Assembly (NCBI GenBank): GCA_002728855.1
Contig: PBWA01000007.1
Location: forward strand, 86,792-130,182
Reading direction: 5' to 3'
From: Flavobacteriaceae bacterium
GTDB lineage: Bacteria; Bacteroidota; Bacteroidia; Flavobacteriales; Flavobacteriaceae
DNA length: 43,391 nucleotides
This document shows positions 31,968-41,564 of this stretch, piece by piece. The stretch's first letter is position 1. Each line of letters begins with the position of its first letter. A program made the translations under genes and the position numbers. The notes below the pieces were generated by a model, which was given only the letters and a program-made list of their open reading frames with translations, was not told where the DNA came from and did no database searches.

Positions 31968-32417
31968 ATGTTATCTTGGGAAATAAAAAATTTTGAAGAG
32001 CTTAGTCTTTCAGAACTTTATGAGGTTATGAGAATAAGAGCGGAAATATTTGTTAAGGAACAAAATTGCGCATATAACGACCTTGACAATAAAGATAATA
32101 TTGCGAAACACTTACTAGCAAAAGAAAAAAATAAAATAATAGCATATGCAAGAATATTTAAAGAAGGAGACTTTTACGAAGGGAAGACGGCGATTGGCAG
32201 AATTTTAGTGAGCGAAAAAAAAAGAAAAGAGAAAATAGGGCACAAACTGGTGCAGAAATGCATAGATTATTGTAAGCAAAATTATCCCAATAAAGAAATA
32301 AAAATTTCAGCACAATCTCAGCTAAGAGAATTTTATAAAAAAATAGGATTTGTTTATAAAGGGGAAACATATCTTGAGGATGGAATACCTCACAGCTCTA
32401 TGTATTTTATTTACTAA
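31968..32417 (+). CDS. ElaA-type GNAT acetyltransferase
   Basis: The 149-residue GNAT protein starts WEIKNFEELSLSELYEVMRIRAEIFVKEQNCAYNDLD, the ElaA pattern (the VxEQ-C-Y-D block). It has acetyl-CoA binding IGRILVSEKKRKEKIGHKLV (V-x-x-x-x-R/K-x-K/G type) and the C-terminal GFVYKGETYLEDGIPHSSM. The acceptor is unknown. The 3' end overlaps rnpA on the other strand by 11 bases. Confidence 0.92.
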   Translation: MLSWEIKNFEELSLSELYEVMRIRAEIFVKEQNCAYNDLDNKDNIAKHLLAKEKNKIIAYARIFKEGDFYEGKTAIGRILVSEKKRKEKIGHKLVQKCIDYCKQNYPNKEIKISAQSQLREFYKKIGFVYKGETYLEDGIPHSSMYFIY

Positions 32418-32778
32418 GGACAACCTTTTTAAGCACTGAAAAAACGTTTTTGAAAATGTACTCAGAATCAGTAGCAGGAGAACCTCGAAAAGCAATGATA
32501 TAATCTCCAGAAGAAAAAGATTCATTAATAAAATCAATTTTTTTTATTACGGCCTCCTTAAGAAGACGTTTAATTCTATTTTTTTTTACCGCATTGAAAT
32601 GGGGATTTTTTACCACAGCAAAACCAAAGCGAATCATGTTTAACTCATTATCATTAACAAAAGACTTAAGGACAATATCGCCCGAATGAAAAGATTTGCC
32701 AGTGGAAAAAAGTTTATTGAAAGAGGAGTTTTTTTTTAATATAAAAACTCTTTTGCTATTTTTTTTCAGGGGCTTCAT
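32407..32778 (-). CDS. rnpA: Ribonuclease P protein component
   Basis: Protein subunit which helps the RNase P RNA process tRNA 5' ends. The 123-residue basic protein has KKNSSFNKLFSTGKSF (N-terminal binding cleft), FGFAVVKN and the RNR-like motif KKNRIKRLLKEA. Start ATG at 32778 (MKPLKKN) is preferred; an ATG at 32802 would add 8 residues. Both overlap the end of the M1 peptidase gene. rpmH is not beside it, unlike in many bacteria. Confidence 0.93.
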   Translation of the reverse strand: MKPLKKNSKRVFILKKNSSFNKLFSTGKSFHSGDIVLKSFVNDNELNMIRFGFAVVKNPHFNAVKKNRIKRLLKEAVIKKIDFINESFSSGDYIIAFRGSPATDSEYIFKNVFSVLKKVVLSK

Positions 32779-34591
32779 AAATGTTGTTTTCTCTGTCAAC
32801 ATCGGCCATATAGAAACTGGGATCTATTATTATAGACTCTATTTGATCAACCTTTTCATTTATTATAAATGAGAATTCCGGATAAGCCCAAGGCCAATCA
32901 TCAAGAACCTCCCAATTAAAAGCATAGGGATTTTCCTTTTTCCCTCTCATCAAAGGTATAGGAACATAATAGATCTTTTTTTTACCACTAGAGAAGGAAA
33001 CAAGAATATCTAAAGGCATTGGCATAGAGCCAATTCTTTCTAATGAAACTTGGGTTTTACCACCCTCAACAGATGAAATTTTTTTAATTGCGTAATCAAT
33101 GGTATTTGTTGTTTGTGTCCAATCTGTTAGGTACCACTTTAGCTGAATACCAGAAACCCTCTCAGCAACCCTTCTAAAATCGTTTGGCTGGGGGTGAGTA
33201 AATTTAAATTCTCTGTAATATTCTTTAATTGTTTTAGCTAAATTTTTTGGACCAATAATGTAACCAAGTTGGCCCAGAAAAACAGAGCCTTTACTGTAAG
33301 CAGTAGATTCATAGGCCATGTTATAATCATATCTGTTAGCATTTGTAGACTGAGGCTGTTCAAACCCAGAGAGAGCTAACCTCATGTAGCCGCGATAGGA
33401 CCCAGCATGAGGGAAAACAAGATTTTTCTGTAACACCTCATTTTCTGCTAAGTCAGATATATAAGAGGTAAAACCCTCGTCCATCCATTCGTGCTTCATT
33501 TCATTTGTGGCAAGAGCATGCTGGAACCACGAGTGAGCAAGCTCATGCGATGTAACTCCAACTAGACTTTCAAAAGAACGCTCCCTACCAATAAGGGTAA
33601 GCATAGCATATTCCATACCTCCATCCCCTCCCTGAACTACTGAATACTGATTATAAGGATATGGACCAATTGCTTTATTAAAGAAAACCATTAGTTCGGC
33701 AGTTATTGGCTGGATATTTTTCCAATTAGGTAAATTACTTTGTTTGTCTTTGTAAAAAAAATGTAGATCAACATTGTTAGGACCGGGATATATGTCATGA
33801 ATAAAATTAGGATCAGCGGCCCATGTAAAATCATGGACGTTCGGAGCTATGAAATGCCATGTTATTTTTTCTTTTTTTCTTTTCTTGGACTTAGAGCTAT
33901 AACCATGACCAACTTCATCAGGGTTTTGAATATAACCGCTTGAAGCAACAACATAATTTTTATCAATAGAAATTTTAACATCATAATCACCCCAAACACC
34001 ATGAAATTCTCTTCCTAAATACGGTTCAGCGTTCCATCCATCATAATCATATTCAGCCATTTTAGGAAACCATTGTGCCATCGAGAGAGCAATACCATCT
34101 TCTGAATTTCTACCCGCTCTTCTAACCATAACAGGAACCTGCCCATTAAAATCAAGGGTTAACAAAGCTGATCCTTTTGGCGGTATTGGAGAGTTTAGAT
34201 CAACTTCTAGAATTGTTCCCGAGACCTTACTTTCAATTTTTTTACCGTTTTGTTTTAAATTAAAAACCTTTAAAAATCCCTCTTGACTTGGTAGCAATGT
34301 GTCAATATCTACTTTAAATCTGTAGTTTTTGTCTTTTCCCGTCTTTATTCTCACAGCCATTTCACTTCCTTTTTGAAAGGCATTAAAAAAAAGATGATAA
34401 AAAACCTTTTGAATAGTATCAGGAGAATTATTGCTGTATAAAAGCTTTTGTTTTCCTGAGTATAGATAGGTGTTAACATCCATATCGACAGTCATTTCGT
34501 ACTCTACCTTTTGTTGCCAGTAATTTTGTGAAAACAAAGAAGGCGAAAGAGCCAAAAACAAAAAATAAAATAAAACCCTAATCTTTCTCAT
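32756..34591 (-). CDS. M1 family metallopeptidase, exported
   Basis: The 611-residue protein has a signal peptide ending near SLFSQ (residues 1-21) and a gluzincin M1 domain. It carries the GGMEY exopeptidase motif (324-328), zinc site HELAH at 349-353 and third ligand Glu372, spaced 18 residues as expected. It probably trims peptides in the periplasm or on the cell surface. The ATG at 34591 is preferred over in-frame codons upstream, as it starts a proper signal peptide and an exact TATTTTTG ends 6 bases before it. It overlaps rnpA at its end. Confidence 0.95.
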   Translation of the reverse strand: MRKIRVLFYFLFLALSPSLFSQNYWQQKVEYEMTVDMDVNTYLYSGKQKLLYSNNSPDTIQKVFYHLFFNAFQKGSEMAVRIKTGKDKNYRFKVDIDTLLPSQEGFLKVFNLKQNGKKIESKVSGTILEVDLNSPIPPKGSALLTLDFNGQVPVMVRRAGRNSEDGIALSMAQWFPKMAEYDYDGWNAEPYLGREFHGVWGDYDVKISIDKNYVVASSGYIQNPDEVGHGYSSKSKKRKKEKITWHFIAPNVHDFTWAADPNFIHDIYPGPNNVDLHFFYKDKQSNLPNWKNIQPITAELMVFFNKAIGPYPYNQYSVVQGGDGGMEYAMLTLIGRERSFESLVGVTSHELAHSWFQHALATNEMKHEWMDEGFTSYISDLAENEVLQKNLVFPHAGSYRGYMRLALSGFEQPQSTNANRYDYNMAYESTAYSKGSVFLGQLGYIIGPKNLAKTIKEYYREFKFTHPQPNDFRRVAERVSGIQLKWYLTDWTQTTNTIDYAIKKISSVEGGKTQVSLERIGSMPMPLDILVSFSSGKKKIYYVPIPLMRGKKENPYAFNWEVLDDWPWAYPEFSFIINEKVDQIESIIIDPSFYMADVDRENNIYEAPEKK

Positions 34592-34597
34592 TTCTAA

Positions 34598-34605
34598 CAA
34601 AAATA
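34598..34605 (-). promoter_or_regulatory. -7 element directly upstream of the M1 peptidase gene
   Basis: TATTTTTG on the minus strand ends 6 bases before the ATG at 34591. It lies 42 bases downstream of the preceding gene's stop, so the peptidase can be transcribed apart from the hydrolase gene. Confidence 0.5.
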
Positions 34606-34646
34606 ATAACAATAGATAAAACGACATCTTTTTTAAAACAAAACAA

Positions 34647-35504
34647 TTAATCTCCAAAATAAGAAAGCAAAGTATGTTTCTGATCAAAAATTACCCCTCG
34701 CTCTCCCTTTTTTAATGTAATAAGTTCGTTATACGGATCATGCTCCAAAAAAAGGAGATATTTTTTTTTACAAGCAAGATCCAATAAAAAGGCTTTTTCT
34801 TTTAATGTCAACAAAGGACGAGTATCGTAACCCATAATGTAAGGCACAGGCAAATGGCCTAAGGTGGGAATTAAATCTCCAGCAAAAATAATTGTTTGCC
34901 CCTTATAGTTTATTATTGGGAGTATTTGTTTTTCAGTATGGCCATCAACAATAAAAAACTCTAAATCCAAATCAGAAGATTTTATAAAGGAAGCATCTTC
35001 ATCAATCAATCTAAGCCGCCCACTTTCTTTAATAGGCAAAATATTTTCTTTTAAAAAGGAAGCCTTTTCTCTAATATTTGGACTTAGCGCCCAATCCCAA
35101 TGTTTTTTGTGACACCAAAAAGAGGCGTTCTTAAAAAGAGGCTCAAGCCCCCCCTTTTTATTATAAACAATTGCACCCCCACAGTGATCAAAATGAAGAT
35201 GAGTGAAAACGACATCAGTGATATCATCGGGAGAAAAACCTATTTTTTTTAATGAAGATAAAAGTGAAAAATCTCCCCATCTATCATAATGAGAGAAAAA
35301 CCTTTCATTTTGTTTATCTCCCAGCCCACAATCTATAAGGATTAGTTTTTTTTTATTTTCAATTAAAAGTGAACGCGTTGCCATATTTATTCTATTTTTA
35401 GAATCAGCAGGATTTGTTTTTTCCCATAATGCCTTTGGTACCACTCCAAACATAGCGCCACCATCTAATTTAAAATTCCCACATTCAATAGAATACAATT
35501 TCAT
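34647..35504 (-). CDS. Metallo-beta-lactamase-fold hydrolase
   Basis: The 285-residue protein has THLHFDHCGG (zinc ligands His102, His104, Asp106, His107), a middle VDGHTEKQILP with the next His, then FAGDLIP (bridging Asp) and LEHDPYNE. This arrangement is like the lactonase group of the superfamily, but substrate cannot be read from sequence. No signal peptide, so it should be cytoplasmic. It lies 44 bases downstream of the SulP gene. A weak TAACTTTA (35524-35531) may be its own -7 box. Confidence 0.9.
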   Translation of the reverse strand: MKLYSIECGNFKLDGGAMFGVVPKALWEKTNPADSKNRINMATRSLLIENKKKLILIDCGLGDKQNERFFSHYDRWGDFSLLSSLKKIGFSPDDITDVVFTHLHFDHCGGAIVYNKKGGLEPLFKNASFWCHKKHWDWALSPNIREKASFLKENILPIKESGRLRLIDEDASFIKSSDLDLEFFIVDGHTEKQILPIINYKGQTIIFAGDLIPTLGHLPVPYIMGYDTRPLLTLKEKAFLLDLACKKKYLLFLEHDPYNELITLKKGERGVIFDQKHTLLSYFGD

Positions 35505-35547
35505 GTCTATAGGCTAGAATATGTAAAGTTATATTTTTTAGTAAGAA

Positions 35548-37767
35548 TTAACTTCCTTTTTTTGATAACACATCGCCTAAACCTTCAGCAAACGCCATCA
35601 TTTTTTTAATTTCTTCAATACTTGCAAGCCGATCTCCCCCCTTTATAAGAACATTTCTACCGTTAGATTCAACATGGTAGGTTGGTTGACTTTCGAAAAA
35701 AGAAATTAGATCGCTTGAGAATAGAGATCGAATAGCTTTTCTGTCTTCACCATAAAGAAAAAACCGATTTGAGAAGACGGGATGTTGCTTAAAGTTGATA
35801 TCTTTTGATCTCGAAAAACTGTAAAATATTGACATTAGGTTTTCTTTATCTAACACAAAAACAGGAAGCTTATTGGGCGATTTTATTTTTAAAAATGTTG
35901 CTTCTAAGTTCTCTTTCGCAATAAACGCTCCTTCACTGTAAGAAAGATCAAAAAGCGAAGTAATATTATTTTTACTATTTAAAGAGTTGTATTGGTAATT
36001 AATCAATTTGGTTTTGAAAAACAGAAACTTTTCAAGATCTCCAGAATCAGAAATCGGCTCAGCAAGGTACTCCCAATCAAGAATTGTGGATAATTTTTGA
36101 AGACGAACTTGTCTTTTTGTAAGAGATGCTTTAAAATTCAAAAAATTACTTTGGGGTGAGCTTTTTCTAACAGCAAAGGGATGAGATGTTTCAGCCGTTC
36201 TTATATCTAGACCTATTGTTTCGAGAATACCACCCTTACTTGCAAAACTCCGCCGATAACTATTTAAACCTTCCATTACAGTATGATCAACAAAATCACA
36301 TAAAGAAAAATCTACAATGGCATGTTCTGTCTCTGGTATCTCATCAAGTTTTTTCTTAAGTTTAAAAAAGTTTAAAAAGCTACAAAAGTTCTTTACGCTG
36401 ACATAATAATTACCAGACTCTTCTTCCAAATACATTAAAACATTGGGTTTCAACCAATTTCGACTAAAAAGAACAAAACTATTATTTAAAAATAAGTGAA
36501 CGATGAATGTACACAAAATACCTAGTCCAATGCCCGTGATAAGGTCAGTTAATAAAGTTCCAAATAAAGTAACCAGAAAAATAAAAGCTTGCTCTTTGCC
36601 GATTTTATAAATTCGAATAAAATTTTCTGGAGCAGCAAGCCTGTAGCCTGTATAAACTAAAATAGCAGCTAAAGCAGGAAGAGGAATCTTTTGAATTTGC
36701 GAAACAAAAAGCAAAATAAAAAGTAAAAGAAAAAGAGCATGAAAGAAATTAGCAGACCTATTAGTTCCTCCATTATTGACATTTACAGAACTTCTGGCTA
36801 TGACTGTTACCACATTAAGACCTCCTAAAAAACCACTTGCAATAGTTGCTAAACCAAGAGCCCTAAGATCCTTATTCATATTTGATCTTCTTTTTTTTGG
36901 ATCTAGTTTATCTACAGCTTTAATACTCAATAAAGACTCCAAAAAAGCAACTAAAGTTATAGAAAGAGTAAAGCCTATAAAATCTATATTAAGAGCTTTT
37001 GTAAAATTTGGAGCAGGAAATTCACCTAAAAAGTTTTCTGGTAAACGGATCATAAGATCTTCACTTAAGGGCGCAGCGCTGTTTAAAAAAATTTCGTAAT
37101 AATAAACAACACCAATGGATCCAATAACAACCCACATTGGCGCAGGGATAAGATGAAAAAAAGGAATTCTTATTTTAGAATATATGAACATGAAAATTAG
37201 GCTTACACATCCAATTATAGCCCCTAACAGCATTTTCATGGTTGGATTTTCAAGCAGATATAATATGGTTTTTGGAACATTAGATATTTGCTCTAGAGCA
37301 CTTCCTTTTTCAGACGCAATGCCAAACATAACATGAACCTGCGTTGCTAAAATACCAATACCAATTGCAGCAAGCATTCCTTGCAAAGCAGAAGAAGGAA
37401 AAAATTCACTTAGTGAACCCAAACGGAAAACTCCAAAAAGAACAAGGATTAGTCCAGAAATAATTATTGCAGCAAGTGTAAAAAGATATCCTTGGTAATT
37501 GTCACCCTCACCTAATGTTAATATGGCAGAGAGGACAACAATTACAAGGCCATTACCAGGCCCTGTTATCGTGAGATTAGACCCTCCCAAAAGAGCAACT
37601 ACAGAACCTCCAACGATAGCTGAAATTATACCTGCCATGGGAGGAGCTCCAGAAGCAATAGCTAGGCCAAGACCAAGCGGAAGAGCAATTAAAGAAACAA
37701 CAAAACCAGAAAAAATATTTCTAGGCAAATCAGCAACAAAGTTTTGAAAAGTTAATTTATTTATCAT
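35548..37767 (-). CDS. SulP family anion transporter with STAS domain
   Basis: The 739-residue protein has about 12 transmembrane helices in residues 10-430. These include the family segment IALPLGLGLAIASGAPPMAG and GGSNLTITGPGNGLV, with a conserved-type VVTVIARSSVNVNNGG near 320-335. A cytoplasmic C-terminal STAS domain follows (HAIVDFSLCDFVDHTVMEGLNSY). About 200 further residues after that have no domain I recognise. Possible substrates are bicarbonate (BicA-like, Na-coupled) or sulfate. Its close pairing with a Usp gene (11-base overlap) favours a stress- or energy-linked role, inferred only. Confidence 0.94.
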   Translation of the reverse strand: MINKLTFQNFVADLPRNIFSGFVVSLIALPLGLGLAIASGAPPMAGIISAIVGGSVVALLGGSNLTITGPGNGLVIVVLSAILTLGEGDNYQGYLFTLAAIIISGLILVLFGVFRLGSLSEFFPSSALQGMLAAIGIGILATQVHVMFGIASEKGSALEQISNVPKTILYLLENPTMKMLLGAIIGCVSLIFMFIYSKIRIPFFHLIPAPMWVVIGSIGVVYYYEIFLNSAAPLSEDLMIRLPENFLGEFPAPNFTKALNIDFIGFTLSITLVAFLESLLSIKAVDKLDPKKRRSNMNKDLRALGLATIASGFLGGLNVVTVIARSSVNVNNGGTNRSANFFHALFLLLFILLFVSQIQKIPLPALAAILVYTGYRLAAPENFIRIYKIGKEQAFIFLVTLFGTLLTDLITGIGLGILCTFIVHLFLNNSFVLFSRNWLKPNVLMYLEEESGNYYVSVKNFCSFLNFFKLKKKLDEIPETEHAIVDFSLCDFVDHTVMEGLNSYRRSFASKGGILETIGLDIRTAETSHPFAVRKSSPQSNFLNFKASLTKRQVRLQKLSTILDWEYLAEPISDSGDLEKFLFFKTKLINYQYNSLNSKNNITSLFDLSYSEGAFIAKENLEATFLKIKSPNKLPVFVLDKENLMSIFYSFSRSKDINFKQHPVFSNRFFLYGEDRKAIRSLFSSDLISFFESQPTYHVESNGRNVLIKGGDRLASIEEIKKMMAFAEGLGDVLSKKGS

Positions 37768-38614
37768 TTTTTATAATTAATACATCTGTAGGGATCTCAG
37801 CTAAAATATGCTCTAGATCTTTAGGAAATAATCTGTTGATGAAAGAAGGCTTTTCTTCAGAACTCATTATCAACAAATCTGCTCGAACAACTTTAGCATA
37901 GTGCCCTATTGAATAACCTCTTTTTCCAAAAATACTTTGAGTTCTCCAATTAACATCTTCTTGAATTTCTTTTGGCAGATTTTTAATAACATCTTCAACC
38001 CTATTTTTTTCCTCTTTTGCTAGGCGTTCTTTTTTTAGAGTTGCTTTTTTTAACGTAAAATCATCATCTACTTTTACATCAACCATTGAGTTACTTATTT
38101 CTTCAACGAGAGTTAATTTTGAGGATAAAAAAGCACGCCACATAAAAAAAGCAATTTTTATTGTTTCTTTTGTTTTAGGACTATCAAAAGCATTAACAAC
38201 GATATGTTCGCGAAGACGATTTTTTATGGACGGATTTATTAAAAGCATAACAGAGCACGAAACTTTTCTTGTAATTTTTCTAGCAATAGAGCCAAGATAA
38301 AATTTCAAAACATTTTCTCTTTTAACCGCACCGATTAATAAAAGATCAATTTTAAGATCATAACATGCTTTTATTAATATTGGAACAGGCTTTCCATTTT
38401 TCCAGCAAACAGAAAAATTCTTGTTTTTTTGAGGGAAGGATTTTATTATACTTTCAATGGTTGATACTTTTTCACTAGTCTTTTCACCAACATGGAAAAA
38501 AATAATTTCTGCATTTATAGCAGATGAAATACGAAGCGCTTCATAAATATTTGCTTTAAGGTTTGGAGAAAAAGCAAATCCAATTAAAATTTTTTTAAAA
38601 GGCCGAAAATTCAA
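37757..38614 (-). CDS. Tandem universal stress protein (two Usp domains)
   Basis: The 285-residue protein contains two Usp domains. The first (about 5-127) begins KKILIGFAFSP and has GAVKRENVLKFYLGSIARKITRKVSCSVMLL, close to the ATP-binding G-2x-G-9x-G(S/T) motif. The second (about 135-283) ends DLLIMSSEEKPSFINRLFPKDLEHILAEIPTDVLII. The G-x-G part is weaker in the second. The start has no ATG: TTG at 38614 gives MNFRPFKKILIG. It overlaps the transporter gene by 11 bases and probably senses state for it. Confidence 0.9.
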   Translation of the reverse strand: MNFRPFKKILIGFAFSPNLKANIYEALRISSAINAEIIFFHVGEKTSEKVSTIESIIKSFPQKNKNFSVCWKNGKPVPILIKACYDLKIDLLLIGAVKRENVLKFYLGSIARKITRKVSCSVMLLINPSIKNRLREHIVVNAFDSPKTKETIKIAFFMWRAFLSSKLTLVEEISNSMVDVKVDDDFTLKKATLKKERLAKEEKNRVEDVIKNLPKEIQEDVNWRTQSIFGKRGYSIGHYAKVVRADLLIMSSEEKPSFINRLFPKDLEHILAEIPTDVLIIKNDK

Positions 38615-38684
38615 ATTATATTGTTTGTTTAAAAGGTAAAAATTAAGATAAAAAAAGCAAAATAATAAACAATAAAATTATTTA

Positions 38685-40481
38685 CTAACTATTTAATTTA
38701 AGCACAGCCATAAATGCCTGTTGAGGTATTTCAACTTTCCCCACTTGACGCATTTTCTTTTTGCCTTTTTTTTGTTTCTCTAAAAGCTTTCTTTTTCTTG
38801 TAATGTCACCGCCATAACATTTAGCAGTAACATCTTTTCTAAGAGCCTTAATAGTTTCTCGAGAAATTATTTTAGCCCCTATAGCCGCTTGAATTGGTAT
38901 ATCGAATTGCTGTCTTGGAATAAGTTCTTTTAGTTTTTCACATATCTTCTTTCCTATACTATAAGCATTTTCAGAATGTACAAGAGCGGAAAGCGCATCA
39001 ACAGGAGAGCTGTTCAGCAGGATATCAATCTTTACTAATTTAGACTCTTTCATATCAAGAGGTGAATAGTCAAACGAAGCATATCCTTTAGAGATCGATT
39101 TTAAACGATCATAGAAATCAAAAACTATTTCAGCTAATGGCATTTCAAATGTTAATTCAACTCTTTCAGGAGTGAGGTAGTTTTGATTTTTAATTATACC
39201 TCTTTTTTCAATACATAAGGACATTATGCTTCCTATAAAATCTGATTTTGTTATTACAGAAGCATTTATGTACGGCTCTTCAACACGATCTAAAAAAGAA
39301 ACATCAGGCAAGTCAGACGGGTTATTTATAGCAACAACTTTTTCTGGGTTTTTTTTTGTATACGCCTGATATGAGACATTGGGGACAGTAGTTATTACAG
39401 ACATTCCAAATTCTCTATCTAATCTTTCTTGAATAATTTCAAGATGAAGCATTCCTAAAAAACCACACCTAAACCCAAATCCTAAAGCCGCAGAACTTTC
39501 AGGCTGAAATACAAGAGAGGCATCATTCAACTGCAGCTTTTCCATACTAGACCTCAGATCTTCATAATCATCAGTATCAACAGGATAAATTCCAGCAAAA
39601 ACCATAGGTTTTACTTCTTCAAATCCAGATATAGGATTGGAGGTAGGCATATCTGAATTAGTTAGCGTATCTCCAACCTTAATCTCTTTTGCTTCTTTTA
39701 TCCCAGTTATGAGATACCCTACATCACCAGCTGATATAATACTTTTGGGTTCTTTTTCTAACTTTAATGTACCTATTTCATCTGCAAAATAATTTTTTTT
39801 TGTAGCTAAAAATTGAATTTTGTCACCCTTTTTAATTTCGCCATTGAAAATTCTAAAATAAGTTTCTATTCCTCTAAAAGGATTATATACAGAATCAAAA
39901 ATAAGTGCTTGAAGCGGAGCTTTATTATCCCCTTTAGGCGCAGGAATATTTTTTATTACAGAATCTATAATTTTTGGAATTCCTTCACCTGTTTTAGCAG
40001 ATGCTGAAATTATTTCTTCTCTTTTGCAACCCAAAAGATTGATTATATCGTCTTTTACTTCTTCTGGGTTAGCTGAAGGGAGATCAATTTTATTTAGAAC
40101 AGGAATTATTTCTAAATTATTTTCGAGCGCTAGAAAAAGATTTGAGATAGTTTGAGCTTGGACACTTTGCGAAGCATCTACAACTAAAAGGGCCCCTTCG
40201 CAAGCAGCAATGGATCTTGACACCTCATATGAAAAATCAACATGCCCAGGGGTATCAATCAAATTTAAAGTAAAACTTTCATTATTAACGTGATATTGCA
40301 TTTGGATAGCATGTGATTTAATTGTGATTCCCCTTTCTCTTTCTAAATCCATATCATCAAGCAATTGATCTTGTTTTTGGCGGGCGGTAATGGTTCCGGT
40401 AAAGTCTAACAGTCTATCTGCTAAAGTACTTTTGCCATGATCGATATGAGCTATTATACAAAAATTCCGAATTTTATCCAT
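38685..40481 (-). CDS. lepA: Elongation factor 4 (LepA)
   Basis: Ribosome-bound GTPase affecting translocation and initiation. The 598-residue protein has the G1 box AHIDHGKST (11-19), the effector region [15 protein letters not shown] (G3), NKID (G4) and SAKTGEG (G5). Domains II and III, the EF4-specific C-terminal domain and the end with [19 protein letters not shown] follow. Length is standard. The gene is divergent from dus. Confidence 0.98.
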   Translation of the reverse strand: MDKIRNFCIIAHIDHGKSTLADRLLDFTGTITARQKQDQLLDDMDLERERGITIKSHAIQMQYHVNNESFTLNLIDTPGHVDFSYEVSRSIAACEGALLVVDASQSVQAQTISNLFLALENNLEIIPVLNKIDLPSANPEEVKDDIINLLGCKREEIISASAKTGEGIPKIIDSVIKNIPAPKGDNKAPLQALIFDSVYNPFRGIETYFRIFNGEIKKGDKIQFLATKKNYFADEIGTLKLEKEPKSIISAGDVGYLITGIKEAKEIKVGDTLTNSDMPTSNPISGFEEVKPMVFAGIYPVDTDDYEDLRSSMEKLQLNDASLVFQPESSAALGFGFRCGFLGMLHLEIIQERLDREFGMSVITTVPNVSYQAYTKKNPEKVVAINNPSDLPDVSFLDRVEEPYINASVITKSDFIGSIMSLCIEKRGIIKNQNYLTPERVELTFEMPLAEIVFDFYDRLKSISKGYASFDYSPLDMKESKLVKIDILLNSSPVDALSALVHSENAYSIGKKICEKLKELIPRQQFDIPIQAAIGAKIISRETIKALRKDVTAKCYGGDITRKRKLLEKQKKGKKKMRQVGKVEIPQQAFMAVLKLNS

Positions 40482-40497
40482 TTCGTTTTGTGTTTTG

Positions 40498-40505
40498 CAA
40501 AGATA
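40498..40505 (-). promoter_or_regulatory. -7 element for lepA
   Basis: TATCTTTG on the minus strand exactly matches TAnnTTTG and ends 16 bases before the ATG. No clear -33 box. Confidence 0.55.
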
Positions 40506-40543
40506 ATGACTTTGTCTCTAGGCTCATGCTATTGTATGCTCGA

Positions 40544-40575
40544 TTTGAAAAAAAACCTATTAATACATATTTTTG
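40544..40575 (+). promoter_or_regulatory. Full promoter (TTTG-N20-TATTTTTG) of dus
   Basis: TTTG (40544-40547) and TATTTTTG (40568-40575) are separated by 20 bases, the exact Bacteroidota layout. The element ends 5 bases before the ATG at 40581, so the message is expected to be leaderless. This is the best-matched promoter that I found in the window. Confidence 0.75.
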
Positions 40576-40580
40576 CTTCT

Positions 40581-41564
40581 ATGATCCAAATTGGAAATAT
40601 ATCCCTTAAAGAGTTTCCTCTCCTTTTAGCCCCGATGGAAGATGTTAGCGACCCTCCATTTAGAGCACTGTGTAAAGAAAATGGTGCAGATCTGGTTTAT
40701 ACTGAGTTTATTTCATCAGAAGGATTAATAAGGAGCGCCTCTAAAAGTATTCAAAAACTTGATATTTATGAAAAAGAACGTCCCGTAGGTATTCAAATTT
40801 TTGGAGCTAATCTTGATTCGATGCTTGAGGCAGTTGATATAGTTGAAAAGACAAACCCTGATATTATAGATATCAATTTCGGATGTCCTGTAAAAAAAGT
40901 AGTTTCTAAAGGTGCTGGGGCAGGAATACTGAAAGACATTCCTTTGATGGTTAAGCTTACTAAGGAAATAGTTAAGAGAACAAAACTTCCCGTAACGATA
41001 AAAACCAGATTAGGTTGGGATGAAAAATCCATAAAAATTGTTGAGGTATCTGAAAGACTTCAAGACGTAGGGATTTCGGCTATTTCTATTCACGGGAGAA
41101 CTAGAGCTCAAATGTATAAAGGGGAAGCTGATTGGAGGCCTATAGCTAAAGTAAAAGAAAACCCTAGAATGCAAATACCCGTTTTTGGAAATGGCGATTT
41201 AAATACTCCAGAAAGAGTAAAAGAAATGAAAGATAAATATGGGCTAGATGGCGCCATGATAGGGAGAGCATCGATTGGCAATCCTTGGTTTTTTGATCAA
41301 GTAAAATACTTTCTTAAGTATAATAATCATAAACCGTTACCAAACCTATATCAGCGCATTGAAATGGCCAGAAGACATCTTCAAATGGCTATTTCCTGGA
41401 AAGGAGAAATACTTGGACTATTAGAGACACGAAGGCATTACGCAAATTATTTTAGAGGAATTAAAGGTTTTAAACCCTATAGGATATCAATGGTAACTGC
41501 TAATACACCTGAGGAGGTATATGATACTTTTGACAGGGTTCTAAGCAAAGAAATATTTGTTTAG
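40581..41564 (+). CDS. dusB: tRNA-dihydrouridine synthase
   Basis: FMN enzyme reducing uridines in tRNA D-loops. The 327-residue protein starts MIQIGNISLKEFPLLLAPMEDVSDPPFRALCKE and has DINFGCPVKKVVSKGAG with the catalytic Cys, TRLGWDE, and DGAMIGRASIGNPW (FMN phosphate site). DusB assignment rests on overall resemblance to the flavobacterial form. I chose the ATG at 40581 over an open stretch upstream (from 40437), which runs across lepA and the promoter. The stop overlaps the permease gene by 4 bases. Confidence 0.95.
   Translation: MIQIGNISLKEFPLLLAPMEDVSDPPFRALCKENGADLVYTEFISSEGLIRSASKSIQKLDIYEKERPVGIQIFGANLDSMLEAVDIVEKTNPDIIDINFGCPVKKVVSKGAGAGILKDIPLMVKLTKEIVKRTKLPVTIKTRLGWDEKSIKIVEVSERLQDVGISAISIHGRTRAQMYKGEADWRPIAKVKENPRMQIPVFGNGDLNTPERVKEMKDKYGLDGAMIGRASIGNPWFFDQVKYFLKYNNHKPLPNLYQRIEMARRHLQMAISWKGEILGLLETRRHYANYFRGIKGFKPYRISMVTANTPEEVYDTFDRVLSKEIFV

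Noticed and set aside
36776-37747. Plus-strand frames opposite the SulP gene
   Set aside because: Antisense shadows with no start context or motif; the minus strand has a clear transporter.
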